Of a stretch of DNA of 64,000 nt, positions 17,167 to 25,893 are shown piece by piece (the first letter of the stretch is position 1; every line of letters starts with the position of its first letter). Below the pieces are notes generated by a model that saw nothing but the letters and a program-made list of their open reading frames with translations, was not told the DNA's origin and ran no database searches. Origin of the DNA: Snuella lapsa (lineage in GTDB: Bacteria > Bacteroidota > Bacteroidia > Flavobacteriales > Flavobacteriaceae); the NCBI RefSeq assembly GCF_039539345.1, contig NZ_BAABCY010000055.1, positions 1 through 64,000 on the forward strand, given 5' to 3'. A program made the position numbers and the translations under genes.

Positions 17167-17775
17167 TTAGTTACAATTAGGAGTTTTTGTTGAATTAGAT
17201 TTGGCTGCTTCATAACATATACTATAATTAGCCAAATTGTCTGGGTTACTTAAATACGTCGTTTGTGACTGTGTACCATTTAAGCCTATCCAAGCTAAAT
17301 TGGTATAAAATGCCTCTAAGGTAAGATCTGGATAACTGTTTACCAAATCGTCAATAAAGATTTGATCGTTTAACCTGGGGTGCACTTCCTGTAAACCTTG
17401 GGCAATAAGTCCTATATAATGGTCTGCCATAAACTCGTGCTGCCAATTATTCAGCACCCTATACTCTTCATAAATAGCTGGAAAATCATCAACATCAGGA
17501 ATGTTAGATAAATTCCCATTTACATGATTGTAAATCGCTAAATACATATTAGCATGTATGGCTTCATGAATAATAGTTTGTGCAATAAATAAAGTTGGTG
17601 TTTGAACGTCATTGATATAATCTTGGTCTATTTTGATAGTAACCGCCCCCTCACTCTTTAAATTGTTTGACATGCAACCTTCTGGATCACCACTATTTCC
17701 ACAAGTTAAATTAGGAACAACCTCAAAATACAGATCATATGCCGCATCCTCACCAAAAAAGTCATTTAAAAGCCG
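17167..17775 (-). pseudogene. 5'-truncated HEAIH metallopeptidase gene
   Basis: The largest ATG-started frame (17167-17673, 168 codons) encodes the C-terminal catalytic half of the peptidase at 18441-19715. It has IIHEAIHANMYL with the zinc motif HExxH at residues 36-40, a downstream ADHYIGLIAQGLQ with a possible third His ligand, and a matching AWIGLNG tail. Homology continues in frame upstream of this ATG to 17775, where the sequence stops at a TAA just beside a duplicated segment. The copy therefore has lost its signal peptide and N-terminal domain. It could still be made from the internal ATG as a cytosolic fragment. The next gene begins 2 bp downstream. Confidence 0.7.
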
Positions 17776-17847
17776 TTAAGTTTCACCTACTCTATTCCTT
17801 TGTTTATTTCAAGAGATTTCTAATGTTTTACTAAACTTCACCTCCCA
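17772..17847 (-). repeat. Duplicated 3' gene end, partner of 15767-15847
   Basis: This covers the final codons of the 213-residue lipoprotein gene and about 35 bp of its 3' flank. Its left edge coincides with the point where the truncated peptidase copy begins, so it marks a recombination breakpoint in the tandem array. Confidence 0.75.
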
Positions 17848-18450
17848 CTTGTTATTTGTTTTCTCTAAAATATATAGATTAACGCTACCACTAATTTTTC
17901 CGAAATAATCACCAACAACTATCGCTGCTCTGGTAAGATTATCATTAAATGATACTTTGGAAAAACTGATGATTCCAGAAATATCAGTATCTGACTTTTC
18001 TTGTCTACTAATAGTCTGCTTATTCCAAAAAATTAAATCCTCATCAGCACTTTTAATAAGCTTAGCTTTGTCAATTTTCTGCCCTGCTTTATATTTGGAC
18101 AAACCCTTTACTAATTTCATATAAGAACTGTCTAAAGCTTTTTCTTCGAATAATTCCTTTGATTTTGTAGGATGAAATCGATTGGAAATACCATTTATAT
18201 AATCAAAGTTGAAATAAACAAAATGGTCATATATTGCATAGGTGAATTTAAGAGGCTTAAGCTGAGCATAGTTTATGTTGTTTTCTTCCTTAACCTCACT
18301 ATCAGGTGGCGGTGGCGGAGGGGGCATTAACATTTTTGGTATACGCTTGTAAACTACAGCAATTACATTTAATGCTTCATTTTCCATTGTTTGGCTTGAA
18401 GAGCAACTTATAACTAAAACATAAAGTAATGACATTATAATTAATCGCAT
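17809..18450 (-). CDS. Lipoprotein of unknown function following the metallopeptidase
   Basis: Predicted lipoprotein of 213 residues with a lipobox before C16 (LVISC). A run of seven prolines lies near residues 43-49, then a mixed alpha/beta domain with no family I recognise. Its start overlaps the 3' end of the full-length peptidase gene by 10 bp, so the two are translationally coupled. The 33-codon remnant at 15809-15910 is a deleted paralogue. As a lipoprotein made together with a secreted peptidase, it could be a substrate, chaperone or inhibitor of that enzyme; none of these is shown by sequence. Confidence 0.7.
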   Translation of the reverse strand: MRLIIMSLLYVLVISCSSSQTMENEALNVIAVVYKRIPKMLMPPPPPPPDSEVKEENNINYAQLKPLKFTYAIYDHFVYFNFDYINGISNRFHPTKSKELFEEKALDSSYMKLVKGLSKYKAGQKIDKAKLIKSADEDLIFWNKQTISRQEKSDTDISGIISFSKVSFNDNLTRAAIVVGDYFGKISGSVNLYILEKTNNKWEVKFSKTLEIS

Positions 18451-19715
18451 GATAAACTAGTATTAGAATTAACAATATTTCTATATTCACTATATTTTTT
18501 ATCCTCTTCTAATCCTAGCAAGTTTGACACATCCCAATCTCTTAATCCATCCCAAGCAAATGATTTATAATAATCGATGGGGTATTTAAACCCATCCAAT
18601 TTCTGTAATGCAGATGCAATTGGGTTTATATAATGCATAGACATGTATGGGTGATCAAAATGTTTTTCAGGAACTTCTAATTCCTTGTAATATTTATACA
18701 ATTGAAACATTCTTGCTCTGTTATTAGGATCCTCTCCTGACTTATATCTTTGAACATACCTTGCTAATTCAGCATGAATTGCTTCATGTAAAATTAAAGC
18801 CGCATCTTCTAAAATACTTTCAGATAAAGTATCAACAGTAATTGTAACTTCTCCAGTTGTACTTATTTTTTCAGTATTTGTACAAGCTGAAGCGGCTCCA
18901 GAGCAATCTCCATTTTGCAATATTAAATGATATTTAGCATCCCCATCAAATTTTTCAACAGTTTCTTTAAACAAGTTACTACCACTTTTAACCAACAAAT
19001 CATACACACATTTTGCCTTTCCTGTTAAATTATTGTACAATCTTTTAATATTATCATCTGTATTACTACTATAATACCCTCCTCCTCCATTCGCATAATA
19101 ATTATAACGACTATAAGCACTTTGGCTGTAATCACCACCATCGGGATTGCTCACATATACATACTCTGTAGTACTACCGTTGTACTGTGTATAGGTATAT
19201 TCGCTATCGCCATTAGAATATATTTTGTACCAATCGGTATAGTAATAGGTTACTACGGGTACATAGCCCCCACCACCACCTCTACAGGGATCCAAGGGGT
19301 TACTGTCGCAATCGGGATCCAGGGAATTACACTTGCTGGTAAGCTTAAGATCCCTAACCACCTTTTGGGCACACTTGGCAGTGGAAAAATGCAATTTGTT
19401 TTTAGGAATGAGCTCATTCTCAATACTCTCAACCATTTGCCCGTCTTCCCAATATGCAATTAGCGGAAGTTCTCCTTCCAGGTTATAGAAATACAGCATC
19501 CCACCAAAGTTCCCTAAATTAAAAAAACTGTAATCCTGAACAGGACTTTCTTTGTGGGGCTTTATCTTTAATAACGAAACTTCAATTTCATTATTGTTAT
19601 TAACAAAGGCTATGACATTAAATATATCATCTTGCAGAATGGAAGACTCCACCTGCCATTTTTCGACAGTTTGTGCTTCGAAAACATAGTAGGTAGTACT
19701 ATCTTTTGTTTGCAT
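18441..19715 (-). CDS. Metallopeptidase-like protein with HEAIH motif, main part of a frameshifted gene
   Basis: The product has about 424 residues from the ATG at 19715; in-frame codons run further upstream to a TTG at 19730. It has no signal peptide of its own. The N-terminal third is beta-rich. A Gly/Tyr/Ser-rich low-complexity linker follows (about residues 145-215, including two runs of glycine). The C-terminal domain carries ILHEAIHAEL (HExxH at residues 310-314) and a later MHYINPIASALQ that could supply a third zinc ligand. The protein lies just after, and out of frame with, a 75-residue lipoprotein signal fragment. Together they look like one exported protein of about 500 residues broken by a -1 shift. 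The peptidase family is not recognised, and activity is inferred only from the motif. Confidence 0.65.
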   Translation of the reverse strand: MQTKDSTTYYVFEAQTVEKWQVESSILQDDIFNVIAFVNNNNEIEVSLLKIKPHKESPVQDYSFFNLGNFGGMLYFYNLEGELPLIAYWEDGQMVESIENELIPKNKLHFSTAKCAQKVVRDLKLTSKCNSLDPDCDSNPLDPCRGGGGGYVPVVTYYYTDWYKIYSNGDSEYTYTQYNGSTTEYVYVSNPDGGDYSQSAYSRYNYYANGGGGYYSSNTDDNIKRLYNNLTGKAKCVYDLLVKSGSNLFKETVEKFDGDAKYHLILQNGDCSGAASACTNTEKISTTGEVTITVDTLSESILEDAALILHEAIHAELARYVQRYKSGEDPNNRARMFQLYKYYKELEVPEKHFDHPYMSMHYINPIASALQKLDGFKYPIDYYKSFAWDGLRDWDVSNLLGLEEDKKYSEYRNIVNSNTSLSCD

Positions 19716-19717
19716 AC

Positions 19718-19945
19718 TTAGGGATTGCAATCTACAGTTAAATTTCCTTTAAAAATATTACTGTCCTGCTTAAGTAGTTGTGCTTCGAACAAGGTTTTTA
19801 CCTGCCTCACTATTCTTCTTGAACCCATTGTTTCACTTTCTACAAGAGCATCTTTGTGGGGTTCAGGGTATTCACAGCTTAAGACTGCACATAGCATTGT
19901 AAAAAGGATAAAAAACCTTCTAAAAACAACAATATTGATTTTCAT
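19718..19945 (-). CDS. N-terminal lipoprotein fragment of the split metallopeptidase gene
   Basis: This 75-residue product has a lipoprotein signal (MLCAVLSC, Cys24) and a short charged mature part ending FKGNLTVDCNP. Its stop lies 2 bp before the ATG of the 424-residue metallopeptidase-like frame, which lacks a signal peptide and continues with MQTKDSTTYYVFEAQ. In flavobacterial exported proteins of this type, a strand like LTVDWN is normally followed directly by such a segment. I therefore read the two frames as one gene with a frameshift near 19720-19730. A sequencing error or programmed shifting are alternatives. Confidence 0.55.
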   Translation of the reverse strand: MKINIVVFRRFFILFTMLCAVLSCEYPEPHKDALVESETMGSRRIVRQVKTLFEAQLLKQDSNIFKGNLTVDCNP

Positions 19946-20358
19946 AGTAAATTGTATTATAATTCGTGCAATTTACAAAAAAAATGCTATTTAGTAAGTT
20001 TTTTCTTCATTTAAAGTATTTTAATAATACACCTTGTTAATAATTATAATTGTTATCTAAATCCTTAATATTGTACACAATTGCTACGAAGATCTAAATG
20101 AGAATCAAATTTCAGGTAGACTCTTGTTAATAAAGAATTTATTGAAACTGACTATCCCCGAGACAGAGCGATAAATTCTTTTCGATTAAACCATTTACGC
20201 ACTAAAAATACTCAAATTTAATACCAATAATTTTAATGTAACGTCAAGATATAAGCCTTAAAAACAGCACCATTCTCAAATTGAACTCATTATTGTCAAT
20301 CTAAATTGTCATATTTTTAAAGCACTTGTAACTAATACAATAGAAACAAGAAACAATT
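19946..20358. other. Intergenic region with a 13-bp inverted repeat
   Basis: This gap between divergent genes must hold the promoters of the peptidase island and of the ECF sigma operon. An inverted repeat at 20132-20144 and 20169-20181 (AAAGAATTTATTG with CGATAAATTCTTT, 12 of 13 paired) encloses a 24-bp loop containing CCCCGAGACAGAG. Its function is unknown. It could be an intergenic repeat or an operator for the sigma gene. No ORF of note. Confidence 0.5.
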
Positions 20359-20865
20359 ATGGGTAAAACATTGGAGGATGTCTTTTTAAAAGCGTTTGAA
20401 GAAAACCAACAAAAATTAGTAAGAATATGTTCTGTCTATTCCAAAAATTCTGAGGACACAAAAGACCTACTCCAGGAAGTCTTGATTAACATTTGGAAGT
20501 CTATGCCATCATTTAAGGCAGAGTCCTCTATAGACACCTGGATGTATCGCATTACCCTTAATACCTGTTTGCGTTTTCGATCAAATACCATTAAAAAACA
20601 AAAGCGATTTATATCAATGGACAGCATTGTCATCGTAAGTGCTCAAACAGAAACTAAACATAATGAACTTGATGAAAAGCTGACAAAACTTCGTTGTTGT
20701 ATCAATGAGCTGAATAAAGCAGACAGAGCCATTATAACACTTTACCTCGAGAAAGTACCTTATAAAGACATTTCGATTATTACTGGCCTAACAGAAAACC
20801 ACATAGCCGTAAAGATCAAAAGAATTAAGTTAAAATTATTGAACTGTATAAATGAACAATCATGA
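20359..20865 (+). CDS. ECF-type RNA polymerase sigma-70 factor
   Basis: The 168-residue protein has only regions 2 and 4. Region 2 spans about residues 20-75 (DTKDLLQEVLINIWK and TWMYRITLNTCL), and region 4 spans about 105-160 with a helix-turn-helix (YKDISIITGLTENHIAVKIKR). ECF factors direct RNA polymerase to small stress or envelope regulons. Its ATGA stop-start overlap with the following membrane-protein gene implies translational coupling, the usual layout of a sigma/anti-sigma pair. It does not belong to the SusCD-linked class by context, since no FecR or SusC gene is adjacent. Confidence 0.92.
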   Translation: MGKTLEDVFLKAFEENQQKLVRICSVYSKNSEDTKDLLQEVLINIWKSMPSFKAESSIDTWMYRITLNTCLRFRSNTIKKQKRFISMDSIVIVSAQTETKHNELDEKLTKLRCCINELNKADRAIITLYLEKVPYKDISIITGLTENHIAVKIKRIKLKLLNCINEQS

Positions 20866-21452
20866 TAGAAGATGAATTAATTAAAATCTGGCAATCGTCC
20901 AGCAATCAGGAGCGCATAAAATTTGAGAAATCGAAACTGATGATAGAACTACAATCCAGTTTAGGACGTTTACATCGCTGGTGGAAGTATTTAGAGCTCA
21001 TTGAGCTAATTTCTGCTAGCATTGGCATACTAGCCTTTGCGTTTTACGTTTATTTCATTCCTTTCACTACTACTAAAATTGCTTCTGCCTTGTTTGTAAT
21101 CTTACTGATCAATTTAGTAGTTAAGGTACTTGGTATAAAAAAATTTAAGCCCAAGGATTTGGAAGAAAATTATCTTGAATACCTCAAGAAGACTCGAACA
21201 TACCTTAATGCCCAAAAGAGATTACTTGAAACCGCCGTGTATTGGCTTGTTTTACCTCTTTACCCCATATTGCTGCTCTTCTTTAATGGTCTATGGCATA
21301 TCCCCACAACACACCATGTAATAATCATTACTTTTCTAGCGGCTATCGGAATGGGGGTTTACGGTTATTTTTTAAACAAAAAACGAGTGAGAAATGAAAT
21401 TATTCCCAGGCTAAAAAAACTGGATGAACTTATAAAAACCTTAGAAGCATAA
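20862..21452 (+). CDS. Membrane protein co-translated with the ECF sigma factor, possible anti-sigma factor
   Basis: The 196-residue product has an N-terminal soluble helical part (residues 1-40, rich in charged residues). Two hydrophobic pairs follow at about 45-90 and 125-170, with a charged loop between them and a basic C-terminus. No zinc-binding anti-sigma motif (HxxxCxxC) is present, and no family is recognised. The 4-bp overlap with the sigma gene and the cytosolic N-terminus plus membrane anchor make a sigma-sequestering role the simplest guess. It converges on the MutS-like gene, with 28 bp between stops. Confidence 0.75.
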   Translation: MIEDELIKIWQSSSNQERIKFEKSKLMIELQSSLGRLHRWWKYLELIELISASIGILAFAFYVYFIPFTTTKIASALFVILLINLVVKVLGIKKFKPKDLEENYLEYLKKTRTYLNAQKRLLETAVYWLVLPLYPILLLFFNGLWHIPTTHHVIIITFLAAIGMGVYGYFLNKKRVRNEIIPRLKKLDELIKTLEA

Positions 21453-21480
21453 CCACCAATTCAATGATCAATAAGAGGTT

Positions 21481-23253
21481 TTAAACAATCTCCATCTTCT
21501 TTAACAGGAAGGATGCATTCATATTTTGACAAACACCTTTTTTTAAGGTATAATCGAAATGTAGTTCGTCGTTTATGATCTCGGCATCAAAATAGTAATT
21601 TTTAACATCGTCCAATTCCATTTCGATCTCGCATAGGCTCAGGTCGTGCGTAGCGATAATGCCCGTAGCGTTGGATGCTACGAGTTTCTCAACAAACTTT
21701 CGGGAGCCAATGGCCTTATCGGTGCTGTTAGTGCCTTTCAGTATTTCATCTAAAACAATAAAATAAGGTTCTTTTTGAATGGCTTCTACTATATATTTTA
21801 AACGTGTAAGTTCCGAAAAGAAATAGGAGCTGTCATCGGTTAAGGAATCGGACGTTCGCATGCTCGTAATCAATTTTACGGGGGAGTACACACTATTCTT
21901 GGCACAAACAGGCAATCCCATATTGGCCATAACAATATGCAGGGAAACGGTTCGCAAAAAGGTACTCTTTCCTGCCATATTGGCTCCGGTCACAATAAAA
22001 AATTGCTCATTTTCCATTATTAAATTGCTATCTACCCGTTTGTCTTTGTTTAATAACGGATGCCCCAAAGCGTCTGCTTTTATAACAGCCTGGCCTTCTT
22101 CAATTTTTGGGTATACAAGCTCCGGGTGATTATATACATAATTCCCAAGCGTGTTGAATGCATCGAAAAAGGAAACGACCTCAAACCATTCGGTAACGGT
22201 ATCGGCATACTGATGAATCCACTGTTCGATATGGTAGGCATTTTTAATATCCGCCAGAAAGAAACCGTTTCCAAAAATAGCACCGATAAGATTGTTTCTA
22301 TTATCCAAGGCATCCAGAGATTTTGAAAACGCTTTAAAAATAACGGACGCTTTCTTACCTTCCAACTGGATCTGCTGCTGCTTTTCCTTTAATAGTTCTG
22401 AAGTAAAGGACTCCTTTTCAATTAAATCCAGCAACAAGGCATACTGCCTAAAGGTGTCCCGAACCTTATCGGTATTTAATGCCAGTACATTGATTTTCTT
22501 TAAATAACGTCCCGTAATTCCCAAACCAATAAACAACAAATACCCCACAATGGATGGATTGGGCAGTATACCAAAAGCAGCTAACACAAAAACCACAACC
22601 GATAGTATCCCAAAGCTCAGCGGTAGCCATCGCATTATTTTCGGCAAAAAGACCTTGTGATTATGCAACCAAACGATAATTTGTTTTGTCGGCGTTTCAA
22701 TATCTACCAGACTAGACGTCGCGGTATAGAACTGCCGCCATTCCGGTTTTCCACTTAGTTCTTGTATTGCTTCCTGCCTTGCCTCAATCCCATCTACGGC
22801 ATTGGCTTTTAACGCATCGGCTAACTTTTGTGTGCCTTCGTTAATAGTGGTTCTATTAATAAACTGAAAAAACGATCCCCGACCAAACAGATCGATATCC
22901 AAACTATAAAAGTGATTTGGATCTTGAAACTGCAACCCCTTATCCCTGTCGTACCATTCTCCAGAAGCTATTTTTATTTCTTCTTCATTAATCGCCACCA
23001 GTGCCTTGTTAAAATTTCTTTCTGCCTTGGTATCGGTATATTTTGAAAGCAGGTAAGCAAATGTAACAACCCCTGCCGCGGCTATCGGAACCACTAGCTG
23101 CCAATGTCCAAAAAACAGGTAAATACCAAAGCCTGTTCCTACAAATACCAAAAGCCTGAGTGTGCTTAGCAGTGTCATCCTTTTGTATAAACGCTGCGCT
23201 TCTGCCTGGTATTTTTTTAAGTGGTTCTGGTAATATGCTAAGGGGGTATTCAT
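21481..23253 (-). CDS. Membrane-anchored MutS-like ATPase
   Basis: The 590-residue protein has two hydrophobic pairs near residues 30-70 and 210-250, then a MutS-type lever/ATPase region. The Walker A motif is TGANMAGKSTFLRTVSLH near residue 425. A Walker B-like FIVLDEILKGTN lies near residue 500, followed by ATHDLSL. It lacks the mismatch-recognition domain of true MutS, so it is not the canonical repair protein. Such membrane MutS homologues are common in Bacteroidota and have no established role; most are simply labelled DNA mismatch repair protein. It is transcribed alone. Confidence 0.85.
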   Translation of the reverse strand: MNTPLAYYQNHLKKYQAEAQRLYKRMTLLSTLRLLVFVGTGFGIYLFFGHWQLVVPIAAAGVVTFAYLLSKYTDTKAERNFNKALVAINEEEIKIASGEWYDRDKGLQFQDPNHFYSLDIDLFGRGSFFQFINRTTINEGTQKLADALKANAVDGIEARQEAIQELSGKPEWRQFYTATSSLVDIETPTKQIIVWLHNHKVFLPKIMRWLPLSFGILSVVVFVLAAFGILPNPSIVGYLLFIGLGITGRYLKKINVLALNTDKVRDTFRQYALLLDLIEKESFTSELLKEKQQQIQLEGKKASVIFKAFSKSLDALDNRNNLIGAIFGNGFFLADIKNAYHIEQWIHQYADTVTEWFEVVSFFDAFNTLGNYVYNHPELVYPKIEEGQAVIKADALGHPLLNKDKRVDSNLIMENEQFFIVTGANMAGKSTFLRTVSLHIVMANMGLPVCAKNSVYSPVKLITSMRTSDSLTDDSSYFFSELTRLKYIVEAIQKEPYFIVLDEILKGTNSTDKAIGSRKFVEKLVASNATGIIATHDLSLCEIEMELDDVKNYYFDAEIINDELHFDYTLKKGVCQNMNASFLLKKMEIV

Positions 23254-23490
23254 AGATAATTCGTTAATATGCTAAAGCGGCCAATTTACTAAAAAGACAT
23301 GTATATATTAGGGTAAATTTCACCATTATTATGGGAATACTTTACATCCTAATTGTCTAATTATTTTTAAAATGTTACAAATAAATGATTAAACCGCATT
23401 TTAAGTGGTTTTTAAAGGTTTCTTGTTGTCTGGTGTTAACAAAACTTGGGCATATAAAAAGGTTACTGATTATGTATGAAGCTTTGTCTT

Positions 23491-24345
23491 CTAGTTTATC
23501 AAACTCTTCAAACGTATTATATCAACATCCTTGGCAATGATAATTCCTTTGTTATTGATTAAAAAATTAGTAGGAACAGCTGTTATACCATATTTTAACG
23601 CTGCTGTATTTTCTTTTCCTTTTAAATCACTAACATTTATCCAAGCGAGACCGTCTTCTTTAATTGCCTGAATCCAAGACGCTTTATCTTCATCTACTGA
23701 AACACCAATAATGTTCAACCCCTTATCCTTAAAAGCTTCATAAATTTCTATTAATTCAGGGTTCGACCTCCTACATGGAACACACCAAGAAGCCCAAAAT
23801 TCGATTAAGGTATATTCTTCTCCCAAGTGTTCTGAAAGTTTAACTTTCTCTCCATATTGATTCTGCAATTCGAAATCAATATACTCTTCATTAATTTCTG
23901 GAGTTTGATATAAATCAATAAAATTGGATATATTTTGTCCTAGTTGAGAACTCTTTATTGTTTCGGACATTGGTTGAAACAATTCTTGAGTCCCCTCTTT
24001 ACCATAAAGAAATTTTAAATTATTTAGTGTTTCGGCCGACACAAGAGAATTGGGATTCTCATAAATGAAACTTCGATATACATCGAGTTGTTTTTGCTTA
24101 TTTTCCTTAAACTGTTGCCTAACAACATTTCTATAAATGGTATCGGAAGGCCTTTGTCTGAGGATATAATCCAAACTATCCCAGACCTTAGCAGTATGGA
24201 CTAACTTTTCTTCAAGTATTTTTAAATCACGGTCATAGGAACTAATGTTTTTTGAGTCTTGAATATTTTTATTTTGGGTATTTCCAATGAGTGACATTGA
24301 GAGAATTAATAAAAACAATAGAAATGACTTACTAAAAGACTTCAT
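23491..24345 (-). CDS. TlpA/ResA-like thiol:disulfide oxidoreductase
   Basis: Exported protein of 284 residues with a signal peptide (residues 1-23) and a helical DUF4369-like or linker region to about residue 150. A C-terminal AhpC/TSA-type thioredoxin domain follows, with the redox motif W187-C188-V-P-C191 and the cis-Pro segment AVPTNF. Proteins of this kind keep periplasmic thiols reduced, for example for cytochrome c assembly. No cytochrome biogenesis genes are close. The gene upstream on the same strand (24470-25204) encodes an unrelated exported protein. Confidence 0.88.
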   Translation of the reverse strand: MKSFSKSFLLFLLILSMSLIGNTQNKNIQDSKNISSYDRDLKILEEKLVHTAKVWDSLDYILRQRPSDTIYRNVVRQQFKENKQKQLDVYRSFIYENPNSLVSAETLNNLKFLYGKEGTQELFQPMSETIKSSQLGQNISNFIDLYQTPEINEEYIDFELQNQYGEKVKLSEHLGEEYTLIEFWASWCVPCRRSNPELIEIYEAFKDKGLNIIGVSVDEDKASWIQAIKEDGLAWINVSDLKGKENTAALKYGITAVPTNFLINNKGIIIAKDVDIIRLKSLIN

Positions 24346-24469
24346 ATTATAATCTGATTTTAAAACACATTCAAAACTTTCTTTAAATACTTTTCAATAG
24401 GTTGCTGCTTTTTTATAAGTACTACTCTACACAATTCTATCAACAGAGACACATCACTGTCCACAACAT

Positions 24470-25204
24470 CTATTCCAAATTGACATTTAAACACTTCCTA
24501 TTGTAAAATTCCAGTACTTTCCACAGCTCATTATTATTAAACTCCTTGTTTTTAACTTTTTCAATTAACTCCGGACAATCTTGAAAGTAATCTTTCATAG
24601 CGTTTTTAAAGTTTTTCGCAAAAGGCAACCCCTTGGTATAAAGATGATCAACTTCATCGCTTTTCCCTTTGCCTACGTAATAGCTATATCTCGGAAAGGT
24701 GATTTCCTGGTATTTATTGAAACTTTTAGCAATTTTTATTTTGTCACCATTATCCAATTCTACTTCGCTCACGTAATTATCATTTAACGGATCAGATGAA
24801 CCTCCAATTTGAATCGGTTCATTAGAAAATGAATTTGACAAAACACTTGTTTCATAAATTCTGACATAAAGACTTAAGTTATCCAATGATACTATTTCTA
24901 AAAGTTCTGGATACCTTTTTTTCTTCCCATACTTATCAGTCAACTTATATCTAAACTTTCTGAAATAGTTATTTTCTAAAATATCAATTCCAATAATTTC
25001 TTCGAATTTATAGGTTTTTAATTTTAATGTATCATTGTAAAATTTTACCGTAACAATGGATGAAATTCCACTTATCTCACCGGTTCCGTTAATTCTAGTA
25101 CTATCCTTTAAAATAAGCATGGCCTTTCCTTTTTGGGCATGAGCTAAACTGCTCAAAGCCATCATAAGTATTAAAACAATTTTTTTACCCATTGTATTGT
25201 TCAT
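24470..25204 (-). CDS. Exported protein of unknown function
   Basis: The 244-residue product has a cleavable signal peptide (hydrophobic residues about 7-20, ending LAHAQ). The mature part begins with beta-strand patterns (GKAMLILKDSTRINGTGEI) of the kind seen in many Bacteroidota exported proteins that start with a small barrel-like domain. The C-terminus is helical, with two cysteines (DCPELI and RKCLNVN) that may pair. No catalytic motif is visible and I do not assign a family. A second ATG five codons in (MGKK) is an alternative start. Confidence 0.7.
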   Translation of the reverse strand: MNNTMGKKIVLILMMALSSLAHAQKGKAMLILKDSTRINGTGEISGISSIVTVKFYNDTLKLKTYKFEEIIGIDILENNYFRKFRYKLTDKYGKKKRYPELLEIVSLDNLSLYVRIYETSVLSNSFSNEPIQIGGSSDPLNDNYVSEVELDNGDKIKIAKSFNKYQEITFPRYSYYVGKGKSDEVDHLYTKGLPFAKNFKNAMKDYFQDCPELIEKVKNKEFNNNELWKVLEFYNRKCLNVNLE

Positions 25205-25841
25205 ATTAATGTTTTTCGATTAGAAACAGACATGATGAGTCCCGTATATTGTCTAAAGTCTCTCTATTATTTTACAACTAATTTTCCCACAATATAAAGA
25301 GGTTAAATCAGCTTTCAAATCATATTACCAACTTTCTTTTCAATAAAGAAAGTAAGAAGTCACAAAGCAACTCTCACTATACGACCCTAAACAAGGAAAC
25401 AAACATGATTTCTTAATATATGCATCAAAAAATGGATGCCTGCCACAGTTTATCTTGAGCAAAGACGAAAGGCAGGCATGACAAAGAAAACCAAAGACAA
25501 TAAGAACCACGGCCTACCGAGAAAACCCTTAAAAATCAAGGCAGAAGGAAGGCATAGGGATGAAAATCTTGTTTGACCCCGAAGCAATGAGGAGGAGGTA
25601 TTTTCATCCGTGGAAGGAGATACCGTAGCATTTTCTCAGGGTTTTATCGTAAGCCTAGACCTTTTTGCTTACTTTTTGCGGCAATGGGAAAAAGTAAGAA
25701 ATCATAATATAGTCCTGACCAACGATTCCAATCATAGTACTAAACATGGTTTTATTATATACATAGCCAAAAGTGGATACCTGCCTACACAGGCATGACA
25801 AAAAAATTAAACAGCGTTGAACAGGCTTCCCATAAAAACAC
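25205..25841. other. Gene-free structured region with several long hairpins
   Basis: No credible gene is visible in more than 600 bp. Structures include CTTTCTTTT/AAAGAAAG near 25331-25350; GGATGCCTGCC paired with GGCAGGCAT at 25434-25482; GGATGAAAATC near 25558-25568 facing GTATTTTCATCC near 25598-25609; and CTTACTTTTTG facing GAAAAAGTAAG near 25670-25699. A second unit like the GGCAGGCATGAC one lies at 25772-25800 (GGATACCTGCCT ... AGGCATGAC). The density of palindromes suggests remnants of intergenic repeat elements, perhaps transcribed. Confidence 0.6.
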
Positions 25842-25871
25842 AAAAAAAGCCCTGAACAACTTCAAGGCTTG
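25842..25871 (-). terminator. Terminator of the BI-1 family gene
   Basis: On the minus strand AAGCC-TGAA pairs with TTCA-GGCTT with one internal mismatch, and a run of seven T follows. It lies just 3' of the leftward gene ending at 25894. Confidence 0.8.
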
Positions 25872-25893
25872 ACTTGTATAAATATTGACTGGG

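Noticed and set aside
25610..25843. Two short frames in the hairpin-rich region
   Set aside because: They run through palindromes and share no protein-like features; the stretch is better seen as non-coding.
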